Assembly: GCF_018860525.1 (NCBI RefSeq)
Contig: NZ_JAHKPM010000017.1
Location: forward strand, 62,001-126,000
Length of the DNA stretch: 64,000 nucleotides
Direction: 5' to 3'
Source: Vibrio hepatarius
GTDB lineage: Bacteria > Pseudomonadota > Gammaproteobacteria > Enterobacterales > Vibrionaceae
Shown: one piece after another, positions 8,599 through 16,931 of the stretch
How the letters are laid out: every line of letters starts with the position of its first letter
Position numbering within the stretch: position 1 is the first letter of the stretch
Program-made: the position numbers and the translations under genes
The notes under the pieces: model-generated
What the model saw: only the letters and a program-made list of their open reading frames with translations
What the model was told of the DNA's origin: nothing
The model's database searches: none

Positions 8599-9567
8599 CT
8601 ACTTAGACATTAGCCTTTCGGTTTGCTCTTCCATTTCTTTGTAATTAAACAGGAATTCAGCAATTTTACCAAAAGCATCGAACAGTCGGATCGTGTTAGT
8701 GTAGATGCTGTCAAACAATACTTCTTCTTTACTCAGTTCTTTTGAGCCACCTCCAGAAGAAGCGTCGGATAGCTCGGCAGATGATTCCATCTCTGCATCT
8801 GTCTCTGCTCCACTGACACTAATGCCAGTAGGAAGAAATTTATTGCTGATCTTGAAAAAACACATTAGGTTTTCATCGTACAGTCGCATCGCAACTTGAT
8901 GTACTAGAAAATCTATTTCTTCCACAATCGCCTTAAGTTCACTTTGCTGGCTAAGATCTGCGTCATCAAATGTCACCATTGTGCCATCAGATTTCTCTAC
9001 CTTAACAGAGCTTACTGGCTCGATCCCTTCTGGCAAAATATCTGGGTAAGTAAAGAAGTCAGCCAACTTTTGAGCGTCTTGTTTGGTTTTGAAAGTACGG
9101 ACTTTCAGTTCTGGGAAAGTCAGTTTCAAGAATGGTAAAAGCTTATCCTCAAATACCTTGTGAGAAGTAGATGAGTAAATGATATTGTTTTTGGTGTCGA
9201 AAATAATTTCGAATTCTGTGAATTTGAAGTCTGCACTTGCTTTTAGCTTAGACTTCATAGCCAATTCAACATCCGCAACCTTAACGTCAAGTCCTTTCTG
9301 AGTGTTTTCTTGAACTTTTTGACGTACTAAGTCCGCAAGACGCTTCTTGTTGATTGTACGTGTAGCCATTTTGAACGTGGTCTTCACGAAACCGTTACCT
9401 TCAACAAAGATGTTGTCTAACTTTTTATGAATTTGTGAAAAGCCACAACGGTAGTCTTCAGTAGCTTCAAATTCATCTAGGGCATATGCCTTATCTTCAA
9501 TGAATTGGGTTAAAACTTCGTTTGTTAGATTTACACCAAACCACTTATGCAATACAAATTTTTTCAT
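8599..9567 (-). CDS. RdgC-like recombination-associated protein, 322 aa
   Basis: Length and segment order fit RdgC (about 303 aa), which forms a ring around double-stranded DNA and limits RecA function. The central part (ATRTINKKRLADLVRQKVQE, then SADFKFTEFEIIFDTKNNII and VFEDKLLPFLKLTFPELKVR) matches RdgC's 'LPxxVIxxxLxxK...' region, the strand of the 'I-D' segment and the 'LLRKxLxxL' helix. The C-terminus ends in a helix (LFDAFGKIAEFLFNYKEMEE) as in RdgC. A Ser/Gly-rich acidic insertion (about residues 245-275) is unusual. Similarity is distant, so a nucleoid or phage protein of other origin is possible. It has the shared promoter motif 26 nt upstream. Confidence 0.5.
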   Translation of the reverse strand: MKKFVLHKWFGVNLTNEVLTQFIEDKAYALDEFEATEDYRCGFSQIHKKLDNIFVEGNGFVKTTFKMATRTINKKRLADLVRQKVQENTQKGLDVKVADVELAMKSKLKASADFKFTEFEIIFDTKNNIIYSSTSHKVFEDKLLPFLKLTFPELKVRTFKTKQDAQKLADFFTYPDILPEGIEPVSSVKVEKSDGTMVTFDDADLSQQSELKAIVEEIDFLVHQVAMRLYDENLMCFFKISNKFLPTGISVSGAETDAEMESSAELSDASSGGGSKELSKEEVLFDSIYTNTIRLFDAFGKIAEFLFNYKEMEEQTERLMSK

Positions 9568-9593
9568 TTTATAAACTCACCCACATCAACATA

Positions 9594-9609
9594 TGTCATT
9601 ATATTACCA
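9594..9609 (-). promoter_or_regulatory. Shared promoter-like motif, consensus copy
   Basis: The minus strand reads TGGTAATATAATGACA, taken here as the consensus, preceded by GCG. It lies 26 nt before the ATG at 9567. Confidence 0.65.
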
Positions 9610-9660
9610 CGCAAATTCGGACACTCAAGAATTTTTTGCTACTATTTACAATAAAAGTTC

Positions 9661-10059
9661 ATGAAATATCACGATGTGGTATCCATAGCGGATGAGCAGA
9701 AAGACTTCTTAAAAATTGCTGACGAATGTTCAAATTTAAAGCAATCAGACTTCACAAAGATTAAGGCTATTTCAGATATTGTGTGTGCAGTTGATGAAAG
9801 CAGTAAGGGGAAAGTAATGACCTTCATGGCAACATCCTCGTTTACGTCTATGTCCTCAATGCTCAAAAGTACAATCAGAGAGGATGAAAGAGCAACAAGA
9901 AAGTTCTTCGATTTAATTACTGAGTCAGATTTAGATAGTCCTGTTGGAAGAGTTTTGCTGGGTAAGCTCAAGTTGTTTTACACGCTAAAAATCATCTCAA
10001 GTACATTCGACGACCAGAATTTGTTAAACTTAAAAAAAGCTTTTACTAACGATGACTAA
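9661..10059 (+). CDS. Hypothetical protein, 132 aa
   Basis: Not recognised. A soluble, mostly helical protein with a Ser/Thr/Met-rich middle (MTFMATSSFTSMSSML). Its ATG at 9661 has no Shine-Dalgarno sequence. The last eight bases overlap the next start, so it is probably co-translated with the secreted protein that follows. Confidence 0.5.
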   Translation: MKYHDVVSIADEQKDFLKIADECSNLKQSDFTKIKAISDIVCAVDESSKGKVMTFMATSSFTSMSSMLKSTIREDERATRKFFDLITESDLDSPVGRVLLGKLKLFYTLKIISSTFDDQNLLNLKKAFTNDD

Positions 10060-10744
10060 AATCAGATTAAAATTAATTGCGTCTATTATTGTTGCTGTCG
10101 GGGTTAACGGTGTTGCTGTTGCTGCCCCAACTATCCCATCAGCAAGCAATGATGTGATGCTCCAATACTACAAGGAGAATGAAAAGTACGCTTGTACTCC
10201 TGAAGAGTTAGCAGACTTATTAAAGGACAGAAGAAAATCCCTTTCGGTGACTCCCAACATTATGAGTGCGAATAGGTTTGTTCAAAATGAAGCTGCAAAC
10301 AATAAAGACGACCCAGATAACTGTTTAATACTTTTTGATAATCTCAAGGTTGTAGAGGATATACAAAAGCTAATAGCAAAGCTTCAAGCTCTGAAAATGC
10401 CGGACTTCTCAACGGATGGTATGGGCGCGGCAGCACAAGCCTTAGCGACACAGCTATTTGATGCTGCGATGCAAAGTGTTTGTAATGCGTTAACCAAAGA
10501 AGCTGCTGAGCAGTTGATTAACGAAATAATGAACAGACAACTTGGCTTTGATATCGGTGACGTCAAAGAGTTTGACCACAAAGAGTTTGCTAAGGGTGTA
10601 GCAATGGGTCACGCTGGCGCTTATCTTGAGTCAGAGGAGATTGATGCAGACTGGCTAGATCAGGTGAATCATAAGGATCTTATGACAGGTGAGATTGGAA
10701 ACCAGAAAGAGAAACTGGTTGAAGAAGCGTTCAAGGATAAATAA
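10052..10744 (+). CDS. Predicted secreted protein, 230 aa
   Basis: The N-terminus is a good Sec signal peptide: basic start (MTKIRLK), hydrophobic core (LIASIIVAVGVNGVAV) and a likely cleavage after AVAA. The mature part is helical and charged with three scattered Cys residues, so it may be periplasmic with a disulfide. I recognise no family. The ATG overlaps the preceding gene by eight bases, and a terminator follows. Confidence 0.6.
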   Translation: MTKIRLKLIASIIVAVGVNGVAVAAPTIPSASNDVMLQYYKENEKYACTPEELADLLKDRRKSLSVTPNIMSANRFVQNEAANNKDDPDNCLILFDNLKVVEDIQKLIAKLQALKMPDFSTDGMGAAAQALATQLFDAAMQSVCNALTKEAAEQLINEIMNRQLGFDIGDVKEFDHKEFAKGVAMGHAGAYLESEEIDADWLDQVNHKDLMTGEIGNQKEKLVEEAFKDK

Positions 10745-10760
10745 TTGTCCTGTATTATCA

Positions 10761-10786
10761 AAAAAGGCACCGTTAGGTGCCTTTTT
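10761..10786. terminator. Bidirectional terminator
   Basis: AAAAAGGCACC pairs with GGTGCCTTTTT across a short loop. It is placed between the convergent genes ending at 10744 and 10790. Confidence 0.85.
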
Positions 10787-10789
10787 CAA

Positions 10790-11272
10790 TTAGTGTCTAC
10801 TTATTTCTAGTATCTCTAACTCTCGTTCTCCGCTCGGGGTGTCAAAGCTAATTATGTTACCGATTCTCTCATTCATAAGTGCTTTACCTAAAGGGGATAG
10901 ATAAGAGATGATGTTATCTCTAACGCTAGGTTCTCGGTCGCCAAGGATCTGATATGTGAACTTTTTCTCTGTATCTAAATCCAAAAACTTAACTGTGGTG
11001 CCAAATCGAACTACTTCACGCTCATCTGGTAGAGATTCAATGTCAACGACTTGGCAACTTGATAAGAAGGTCTCTAAATCATGAAATTTTTCACTTATAG
11101 ACTCCCTCTCCGCCATTAAGCGAATCATTTCTACGTTTTCGCTTTCATCACCAGTTTCTGTCTCTCTGTTTTCTTTAATTTGCTGAACAACTTGATCAGC
11201 TTGCTCTCTAAGTAGTCGGATATCCTCAGTAATTTTATTGTATCCGTTGAGGCTAATGTAAGGTTTGTTACC
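10790..11272 (-). CDS. GreA/GreB-family transcript cleavage factor, 160 aa
   Basis: The protein has the two Gre domains. First comes an N-terminal coiled coil beginning YISLNGYNKITEDIRLLREQ, with the acidic tip GDESENVEM, where Asp and Glu match the catalytic tip of GreB (GDRSENADY). Then comes the C-terminal FKBP-like domain with ISYLSPLGKALMNERIGNII and FDTPSGE (compare GDLxxVNTPxGE). Gre factors enter the secondary channel of RNA polymerase and stimulate cleavage of backtracked RNA. The ATG at 11272 was chosen because Gre proteins begin this close to the first helix; the frame is open to 11320. The length matches GreA/GreB (158). Confidence 0.88.
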   Translation of the reverse strand, partial: GNKPYISLNGYNKITEDIRLLREQADQVVQQIKENRETETGDESENVEMIRLMAERESISEKFHDLETFLSSCQVVDIESLPDEREVVRFGTTVKFLDLDTEKKFTYQILGDREPSVRDNIISYLSPLGKALMNERIGNIISFDTPSGERELEILEISRH

Positions 11273-11336
11273 CATTTTCTTTTTTTCATTATATTTAGCT
11301 CTATTATAATAATTTTTCAAATCACAATGAAAAAAT

Positions 11337-11362
11337 AAGGAGAGTTTTTAAGCTCTCCTTTT
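11337..11362 (-). terminator. Hairpin terminator between the 418-aa gene and the gre gene
   Basis: AAGGAGAG and CTCTCCTT form a hairpin; the minus strand continues into a T-rich tail. It should end transcription of the gene stopping at 11387. Confidence 0.65.
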
Positions 11363-11386
11363 GTAAATTGATTTAATATAACTTTC

Positions 11387-12643
11387 TCAGCTTCCTGTGA
11401 GAATCAGGGTAGATAAGCGGGTTCTTAATTTTTTCGCCTCGTTATCTTTAAGTGCTGAAATTGAGGCAACTATCTCTTCTTCAGTTATATCTTTGCCAGC
11501 GATCTCTTTAATTAGGGAGATAGCAAAGCCTTTTGCCTTATCATTTGAGGATGCTTCACGGTTGTAAGCGTTTAGTGTCTTAGTAACAACCGCTGAAATC
11601 TCACCAGTTTCTACATCTGATGAGCCTGTGGCGACCTCTGACGGCTCTTCTTGCGATGCTTCTGCATGAGGTGGCGTTTGACTCGAATTGCTTTCTGGTG
11701 CAATTACAGGTGCTTCACTTTTAGTAGATTTATTTTTAGTAGATTGATTTTTCTTTTCATCTTTAGGAAGGTGTTGATCGAAGCCGCCGTAGGTGTCTCG
11801 TTTCTTCTTGATGCTTACAGAGTCAGCTTTACTTTTACTCAGCCAGCCAGTGATACGATATCCTTCATCTTGGGTCATATCGTGTATTGATTTGGCACTG
11901 CTATTTCTCAAGCGACTTAGAATTGCTTTTTCAGACAAGTCCAGTTCACGCATTTTTTCAATAATACGCTCTTTGATAGTTGTAGATACAAGCTTTAGAT
12001 CTTCGCTGTCATCGCTTTGAGCATCAATGAGGGCGTTCAGTTCGTCCGTTCTGCTAACTGGTTGAGCATTATTTTCCGAAGTGGTTGTGATTTGAGCCTC
12101 GGATTGACTATTATCTGTATCAGTAACATGCTCTAAATCTTCGGTATTACTTACTGGTTCTATGGTTGCTGCTATTTGTTCTTTAGGGCTAGCTATGGGA
12201 AACTCTTGTGCGAACTCTTTTGGTTGCTCAGGTGCTTTAGGTTTTTCCAAAGCTACTTGAGGAGAAGTGTTTTCAGAAGAAGGGTCTTCAATATCAAAGC
12301 CCATGAGCATAAGAGCTTCTAGTGTAGCAAGGTTGTGCAGTGTTCTGCTCGGGATGCTATGTTCGTTCAGCTTCTCTAGCGATTGTATGGAAGCAGTTAG
12401 CGCCGTCTCGGCTAAAATTTCTTCAAATTTACCGTTAGTCACAGAGAAAGTTACAGACTGAGAAATGATTGTGTCTTTAAAGTCACTTTTAGAGGTAACC
12501 TTTAGGCTTTCGCCAAAAGTTTCACGAAGTGCCTTAAGGGCAAATTTAGATAAATTCTGAGAATTTTTATTTGGGTGGTCAGCAAACTTTGATAATGCCG
12601 TTGAAAGCTTGTTACCTGCCCCAGATGTGCGAGGTTTAGACAT
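11387..12643 (-). CDS. Hypothetical protein with long disordered centre, 418 aa
   Basis: Not recognised. There is a folded N-terminal part (about residues 1-110, basic start MSKPRTSGAGNK), then a low-complexity stretch rich in Glu, Pro, Ser and Thr (about 120-200). A helical middle region follows (KERIIEKMRELDLSEKAILS), then a second Lys/Ser-rich linker and a C-terminal helical domain of about 80 residues. The layout of two or three small folded parts joined by acidic linkers suits a scaffold or nucleic-acid-associated factor, but no function can be assigned. It is divergent from the secA-like gene. Confidence 0.55.
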   Translation of the reverse strand: MSKPRTSGAGNKLSTALSKFADHPNKNSQNLSKFALKALRETFGESLKVTSKSDFKDTIISQSVTFSVTNGKFEEILAETALTASIQSLEKLNEHSIPSRTLHNLATLEALMLMGFDIEDPSSENTSPQVALEKPKAPEQPKEFAQEFPIASPKEQIAATIEPVSNTEDLEHVTDTDNSQSEAQITTTSENNAQPVSRTDELNALIDAQSDDSEDLKLVSTTIKERIIEKMRELDLSEKAILSRLRNSSAKSIHDMTQDEGYRITGWLSKSKADSVSIKKKRDTYGGFDQHLPKDEKKNQSTKNKSTKSEAPVIAPESNSSQTPPHAEASQEEPSEVATGSSDVETGEISAVVTKTLNAYNREASSNDKAKGFAISLIKEIAGKDITEEEIVASISALKDNEAKKLRTRLSTLILTGS

Positions 12644-12755
12644 AAGTTGTTCCTGCTAGAGATTCTTGTATGCAAATTACGCTTATATTCTAACCTAATA
12701 CTTAAAGAAGTGAAGTAATTTCATATCCATATATTAAAAAAAATAGGAAATTGTA

Positions 12756-14957
12756 GTGTTTGATATTATTACAAAGCTAAAACTCTCAAAGTTTGAGCGC
12801 CTTGCTGAGTCCATTATGTCTCGCTCTAAGTCATTGTTTGAGCGCAATAATGATGAATTAATACACATGCTGTCCTCTTCCAGAGAATTAGAGGTATATG
12901 CCGCATTAAGAGTTTTAGCAGAGAGAGCTGTTGGCCTTAAACCTTTCAAAGTTCAAGTCATGGCGGCACTATCTTGCTCAGACGGTCATGTGATTGACAT
13001 GAAAACGGGTGAAGGAAAAACCTTGGTCGCCGCTATCTCCTCTATAGTGCTGGTTAAAAAGGGATTCGTAGTAAATGTTGCTACCGCAAACAAATATCTA
13101 GCAGACCGTGATTTTGTAACCATGAAACCACTTTTTGATCTTTGTGGTGTTAATGTATCTCGTCTCTCGGGGAGTGAGCACGGTTCAAAAAGTTCTAATG
13201 TTTATTACACGCACTTTACTGAAGAAGGCTGCTTATCTTGGTTAGCTGACCATCTCGCTAGTGAGTTGTCATCAATATCTCATCCTCAGCTACTAGGTGC
13301 CTCTGACGTAAAAACGGCTCTTATCATTGATGAGATAGACCATAGCCTTATCGATTCATCTGGGGTTAATTACTCAATTGTTTCAAATTTGGAGATAGGA
13401 AGTTTCTATCAGCAAATTGCTGAACTTTGTAAGCAAACGGGTCATAAGTCTGAATTCACTAATGTTGATAAGCATGGTGATTATGAGTTTATTGAGAATT
13501 TTTATCAGTTTGTTGAAAACCTTTTTATAGAGTCAGGCTTGGCTTCTAGTCATGTAGATCTATACGGCGATGCGTATGAGTTAATGATTCACTTTAGATC
13601 AGCGTACACAGCCTTTTACATCCTTCATGAATCCAAAGATTACGTAGTTAAGTCAGAAAGGATTCATCGAATTGATAGAAAGTCGGGGCGTTTGATAGAT
13701 GGTGGCTTTCTAGGATCGGTTTCGGCTTACCTGAGTTACAAGCATGGTATACCCATTCCAAATTCTAACTTAGAGATAGTCAGTTGTGCCCTACCGCATT
13801 ACGTAAAGAGCTTTGACCTTCTAAGTGGCATGTCAGGAACAGCATCTTTAAATTCTTTGGAGTTAAAGCATAGCTATGGTGTTCACACTTTAAGCATACC
13901 TACAAATGTCCCGACACAAAGAGTTGACCACGGTCATATCTTGTTTTCTAGCCAAGAATCTCTAAAAGAGAATGTTACTAAATTCCTGTGCAAGGCTTCG
14001 CGAGAACAAAGGCCAGCGTTGGTAATATGCGACAATGAAGCGCAGGCAGACATAATTGCTAACCTTCTTACCCAGAAGGCTGTCAATGTCACGTTGCTTA
14101 CCTCATCAAATGTTGAGCAAGAAGCAGACATTTTATCTCACGCAGGAGAGTTTGGGTCGATGATTGTCACGACTAGAATGTGTGGTAGAGGAACGGATAT
14201 TGTTTGCGAGGATAAAGATCGAGGTTTGCTGATTGTTGTTATTGGTATGGGCTTGACGAAAAATGATGATCAGCAAGTTATTGGTCGTACTGGTCGCCAA
14301 GGCGCAAAAGGTGACACCTACTTTTGTTTATCTCTTGAGGATGAGCAATTTCAGTCACGCTCAGGAGCGGCGTTAACTAATTCACTTTTAGTTAACTTAG
14401 TGCAAGATGATATTTCTGACATTGACTACCATATCTCTGGTGCGACAACTCGATTAATAGAAAAGCTCCAGAAACAGTCTCTTTCTATTATGAGAGAAAG
14501 AAGAAAGCGCGTTTCTCTATACAACAATCCTATAGATAGCCAGCTTAAGTTATTGATGCAAAAGCGTGAAAGCATACTATTTTCTGCAAACCCTGTAGAG
14601 ATCCTCTACGGTATGGCACCTTCAAAGGTTGAAAGCCATAAAAAGTTGATTGAGCATTATGAGTTTACGCTAGGTAAAGATGTACTTGCATCTTGTATAC
14701 GTAAAGGCATGGCGGAAGGCTTAACCAAGTCATGGAATAGACACCATGTTAATTTGGTGAATATTAAGCTTGATACTTCTAGTAATGCTCAGGCTGCTTC
14801 GAATATTAATAACTTCAAGAAGAGTTGCTTCGAGGCTTTTTCTGCTTTCGCGGGTACAGTGAATTTAGATATTTTCGAATATACGATCACCTTCCTAAAT
14901 AAAGAGGCCGCTAAAAAAATGGCTAGTAGTGCCTATCTCCCTGTAGGGATATATTAA
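12756..14957 (+). CDS. Short SecA-like preprotein translocase ATPase, 733 aa
   Basis: This is a SecA-family DEAD motor. Visible in order are Walker A DMKTGEGKTL (residues 81-90), TANKYLADRD, the Walker B/DEAD box IDEIDHSLID (about 190), GMSGTA, IPTNVPTQR, TTRMCGRGTDI (about 475) and GRTGRQGAKGDTYFCLS (about 508). It starts at GTG 12756 with AGGAAA upstream. It is about 170 residues shorter than E. coli SecA and lacks the C-terminal linker and zinc-binding tail that bind SecB. It is best seen as an accessory SecA (SecA2-like) that would work with the host SecYEG or on element-specific substrates; this is inferred. Confidence 0.85.
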   Translation: MFDIITKLKLSKFERLAESIMSRSKSLFERNNDELIHMLSSSRELEVYAALRVLAERAVGLKPFKVQVMAALSCSDGHVIDMKTGEGKTLVAAISSIVLVKKGFVVNVATANKYLADRDFVTMKPLFDLCGVNVSRLSGSEHGSKSSNVYYTHFTEEGCLSWLADHLASELSSISHPQLLGASDVKTALIIDEIDHSLIDSSGVNYSIVSNLEIGSFYQQIAELCKQTGHKSEFTNVDKHGDYEFIENFYQFVENLFIESGLASSHVDLYGDAYELMIHFRSAYTAFYILHESKDYVVKSERIHRIDRKSGRLIDGGFLGSVSAYLSYKHGIPIPNSNLEIVSCALPHYVKSFDLLSGMSGTASLNSLELKHSYGVHTLSIPTNVPTQRVDHGHILFSSQESLKENVTKFLCKASREQRPALVICDNEAQADIIANLLTQKAVNVTLLTSSNVEQEADILSHAGEFGSMIVTTRMCGRGTDIVCEDKDRGLLIVVIGMGLTKNDDQQVIGRTGRQGAKGDTYFCLSLEDEQFQSRSGAALTNSLLVNLVQDDISDIDYHISGATTRLIEKLQKQSLSIMRERRKRVSLYNNPIDSQLKLLMQKRESILFSANPVEILYGMAPSKVESHKKLIEHYEFTLGKDVLASCIRKGMAEGLTKSWNRHHVNLVNIKLDTSSNAQAASNINNFKKSCFEAFSAFAGTVNLDIFEYTITFLNKEAAKKMASSAYLPVGIY

Positions 14958-15032
14958 AGTCTTAAAAATACTTTGATTTATACTATCGTCAGGCGTAATA
15001 TAAGCCCTTAATTTAAAAGGAGTTAGTTAAGT

Positions 15033-15200
15033 TTGTCATATACTAAGTTGAATTTAAACGGATTTATTAAAGTAACTGAAGCGCGTAGAAAAGTTTTAAT
15101 GTGCTCCAGTTCTGGTTACACCCTAATTGTGGCATTTCTCTTTTTTGTAAGAGTTATGTATGAAGTGGTCAGTTACTCTTCGATAATGGCTGTAGGTTAA
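15033..15200 (+). CDS. Small hydrophobic protein, 55 aa
   Basis: A TTG at 15033 is preceded by a strong AAAAGGAG (15015-15022, ten bases away), one of the few good ribosome binding sites in the window. The 55-residue product has a polar N-terminal half (SYTKLNLNGFIKVTEARRK) and a hydrophobic C-terminal half (YTLIVAFLFFVRVMYEVV) that could span the membrane once. A terminator follows five bases after the TAA. The ribosome binding site and terminator placement support a real gene; the function is unknown. Confidence 0.5.
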   Translation: MSYTKLNLNGFIKVTEARRKVLMCSSSGYTLIVAFLFFVRVMYEVVSYSSIMAVG

Positions 15201-15204
15201 GTTG

Positions 15205-15231
15205 AGGGTCAGTTTGTTACTGACCCTTTTT
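15205..15231 (+). terminator. Rho-independent terminator
   Basis: AGGGTCAGT and ACTGACCCT form a hairpin over a short loop, followed by TTTTT. Confidence 0.8.
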
Positions 15232-15267
15232 GATCACTTATTATCATTGTTTGTTTTTCGGATAAAG

Positions 15268-15293
15268 AAAACCCGCATCAATGACACGGGTTT
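15268..15293 (-). terminator. Probable terminator downstream of ssb
   Basis: AAACCCG and CGGGTTT flank an 11-base loop. On the minus strand the hairpin is followed by TTCTTT, fitting the end of the ssb transcript. Confidence 0.5.
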
Positions 15294-15347
15294 GGTTTAT
15301 TTAATTTAAACACTCAAACTAAAAAAAGTGTTTATTTTTGTTTTTGT

Positions 15348-15866
15348 CTAAAATGGTATGTCATCTTCATATAAATCAGGTGGTATACTGTCATCTTGAT
15401 CAGTCTTGGTAGGTACAGGACTTGCTTTCTTCTCTTCAGACTTTTGCTCTTTTGGATCATTGTTCTGAGGGGTGCCTGCGTCAGAGCCTTGGTTTTGACC
15501 AGCCTTATTTGGTTGACCTTGTTCAATACCGCGACCCATTGGTTCGAACTCTTCAATAACGATTTCAGTGGTGTATCGTTCTTGGTTGTTGTCATCCATC
15601 CATTTACGAGTTTGAAGTTTACCTTCCACGTAAAGTTTTTGGCCTTTGGCAAAATTGAAGTTGAGCATTACTTCTGCCAGTTTTCCATACACCACACAGC
15701 GGTGCCATTCTGTTTTCTCTCTTTGTTCACCAGTAGTCTTATCACGCCAAGTCTCTGATGTAGCTATTGATAGGTTTAAGATACCACCATTATCACCTGC
15801 TTTAAATGAAGGCTCTTGCCCTATGTTGCCACAGATGATGGCCTTGTTTACGCCTCTTTTTGCCAT
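15348..15866 (-). CDS. ssb: Single-stranded DNA-binding protein, 172 aa
   Basis: A canonical SSB. The N-terminal OB fold begins RGVNKAIICGNIGQEPSF and includes WHRCVVYGKLAEV and LYVEGKLQTRKW. A Gln/Asn/Pro-rich linker follows, and then the acidic tip DDIPF, which recruits replication and repair partners. Length matches E. coli SSB (178). The tip ends exactly at a TAG, which shows that TAG works as an ordinary stop on this element. Its promoter-like motif lies 58 nt upstream and overlaps the start of the divergent gene at 15925. Confidence 0.95.
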   Translation of the reverse strand: MAKRGVNKAIICGNIGQEPSFKAGDNGGILNLSIATSETWRDKTTGEQREKTEWHRCVVYGKLAEVMLNFNFAKGQKLYVEGKLQTRKWMDDNNQERYTTEIVIEEFEPMGRGIEQGQPNKAGQNQGSDAGTPQNNDPKEQKSEEKKASPVPTKTDQDDSIPPDLYEDDIPF

Positions 15867-15924
15867 TTTTTTCTTTTACCTTGTTTGAATTTTTCTTAAT
15901 CTTAATACTAAAAAACAAGTATAT

Positions 15925-15940
15925 ATGCATTATATTACCA
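15925..15940 (-). promoter_or_regulatory. Shared promoter-like motif upstream of ssb
   Basis: The minus strand reads TGGTAATATAATGCAT, identical to the consensus in the first 13 positions and preceded by TG. It overlaps the ATG of the divergent gene at 15925, so the two genes may interfere in expression. Confidence 0.6.
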
Positions 15941-16395
15941 CACGCATTTGGCCTATACTAGGCGTCATTATGCTGCTACTTTCTGCAAATACCTCATTCA
16001 GCAAGAGTTTGGGCGATGACTCTGTCTTCTATAGAGCTACTGATGGCAGAGAGGATAACGTTTACGTTGTCGGTATCACACGAAGTTATTTGGACAAATT
16101 TGTTAATGAAAAAGTTAGAATGTGGGGTGCCTTCCAGAAGTGCGAACAGCAAAAACCTATAACTTTTGTTGATCCACTGTTTACGTCTGAGTCAGTGACA
16201 TTTTCTGTAACCAACTCGTGCAAGATGATGGTTAAGACTGTTTTTGGCCTTCAGGAGTGCCAAGGTAACCCAATGGCAATCTTGTACATCCAAGACTACC
16301 TAAAAGAAGATTTAAGGCTTGGGTATGGTGCGGAATACTTAACGCGCTATGAGCGTGATTATTTAGATCAATACTGTAAGGTGATTTCAAAATGA
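15925..16395 (+). CDS. Predicted secreted protein, 156 aa
   Basis: The N-terminus (TTRIWPILGVIMLLLSANTSFS) reads as a Sec signal peptide with a short basic region and hydrophobic core. Mature Cys residues occur at CEQQ, NSCKMM, QECQG and DQYCK, so a disulfide-bonded periplasmic protein is plausible. No family is recognised. An alternative start at the internal ATG 15970 would shorten the signal sequence. The stop overlaps the folA start (ATGA). Confidence 0.55.
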   Translation: MHYITTRIWPILGVIMLLLSANTSFSKSLGDDSVFYRATDGREDNVYVVGITRSYLDKFVNEKVRMWGAFQKCEQQKPITFVDPLFTSESVTFSVTNSCKMMVKTVFGLQECQGNPMAILYIQDYLKEDLRLGYGAEYLTRYERDYLDQYCKVISK

Positions 16396-16862
16396 TAGCA
16401 GCTATCTCAAATGAGTTAGCGATTGGAAAAAACAACAAGCTTCTCTGGCATATCCCAGAAGACCTTCAGTGGTTTAAATCAGAGACCTCTGACCAAATTA
16501 TCGTTATGGGTAGCAAGACATAGGAGAGCCTTCCATTTAGACCACTACCTAACCGTAGAAACTTAGTTCTAAGTAGAGACCCTAATGCAGTGTTTGAAGG
16601 GACTGAAACGGTCTCATTCGAGCAGGTTATTGAGTTGAGTAAGGATAATGATGTGATCATCATTGGTGGTGGTGAAATCTATCGTTTATTCATCAATTAT
16701 GCTGAGTCATTACTCATAACAAGAGTTAACATATCGGTGCCGGATGCAGACTCATTTTTTCCTGAATACAAAGATATCTTCAAGCTTGATCGGGTTGTTT
16801 ATAAGGGCAGATGTCAGTCATCTGGATTGATTTTTACTGTTGAGGTTTATGGGCGGCAGTAA
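16392..16862 (+). pseudogene. folA: Dihydrofolate reductase interrupted by an internal amber codon
   Basis: Read through one in-frame TAG at 16521-16523, this frame gives a complete 157-codon dihydrofolate reductase. Segments seen are MIAAISNELAIGKNNKLLWH, IPEDLQWFKSET, IIVMGSKT, then after the stop ESLPFRPLPNRRNLVLSR, VIIIGGGEIYRLF and ADSFFPEY. The stop replaces the residue between T and E in the family motif GRxT(W/Y)ES, so a single change such as TGG to TAG explains it. The enzyme makes tetrahydrofolate for thymidylate synthesis. The rest of the frame is intact, so the mutation is recent, a sequencing error, or suppressed by an amber-suppressor tRNA; none is encoded here. The ATG overlaps the upstream stop. 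Confidence 0.85.
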
Positions 16863-16931
16863 AGCCACCAGCACCATATAAATAATAAAGGGGTTAGTTT
16901 TGTTGTCTCGTGATTAGTCTAAGTGTAGCTA

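Noticed and set aside
15396..15888. Long plus-strand frames opposite ssb.
   Set aside because: They are antisense to a gene with full SSB motifs and carry no recognisable domain of their own.
3365..16523. TAG recoded as a sense codon on this element.
   Set aside because: The ssb gene ends at TAG exactly after the conserved DDIPF tip, and several other genes end with TAG before terminators. The amber codon in folA therefore stands as a single interruption.
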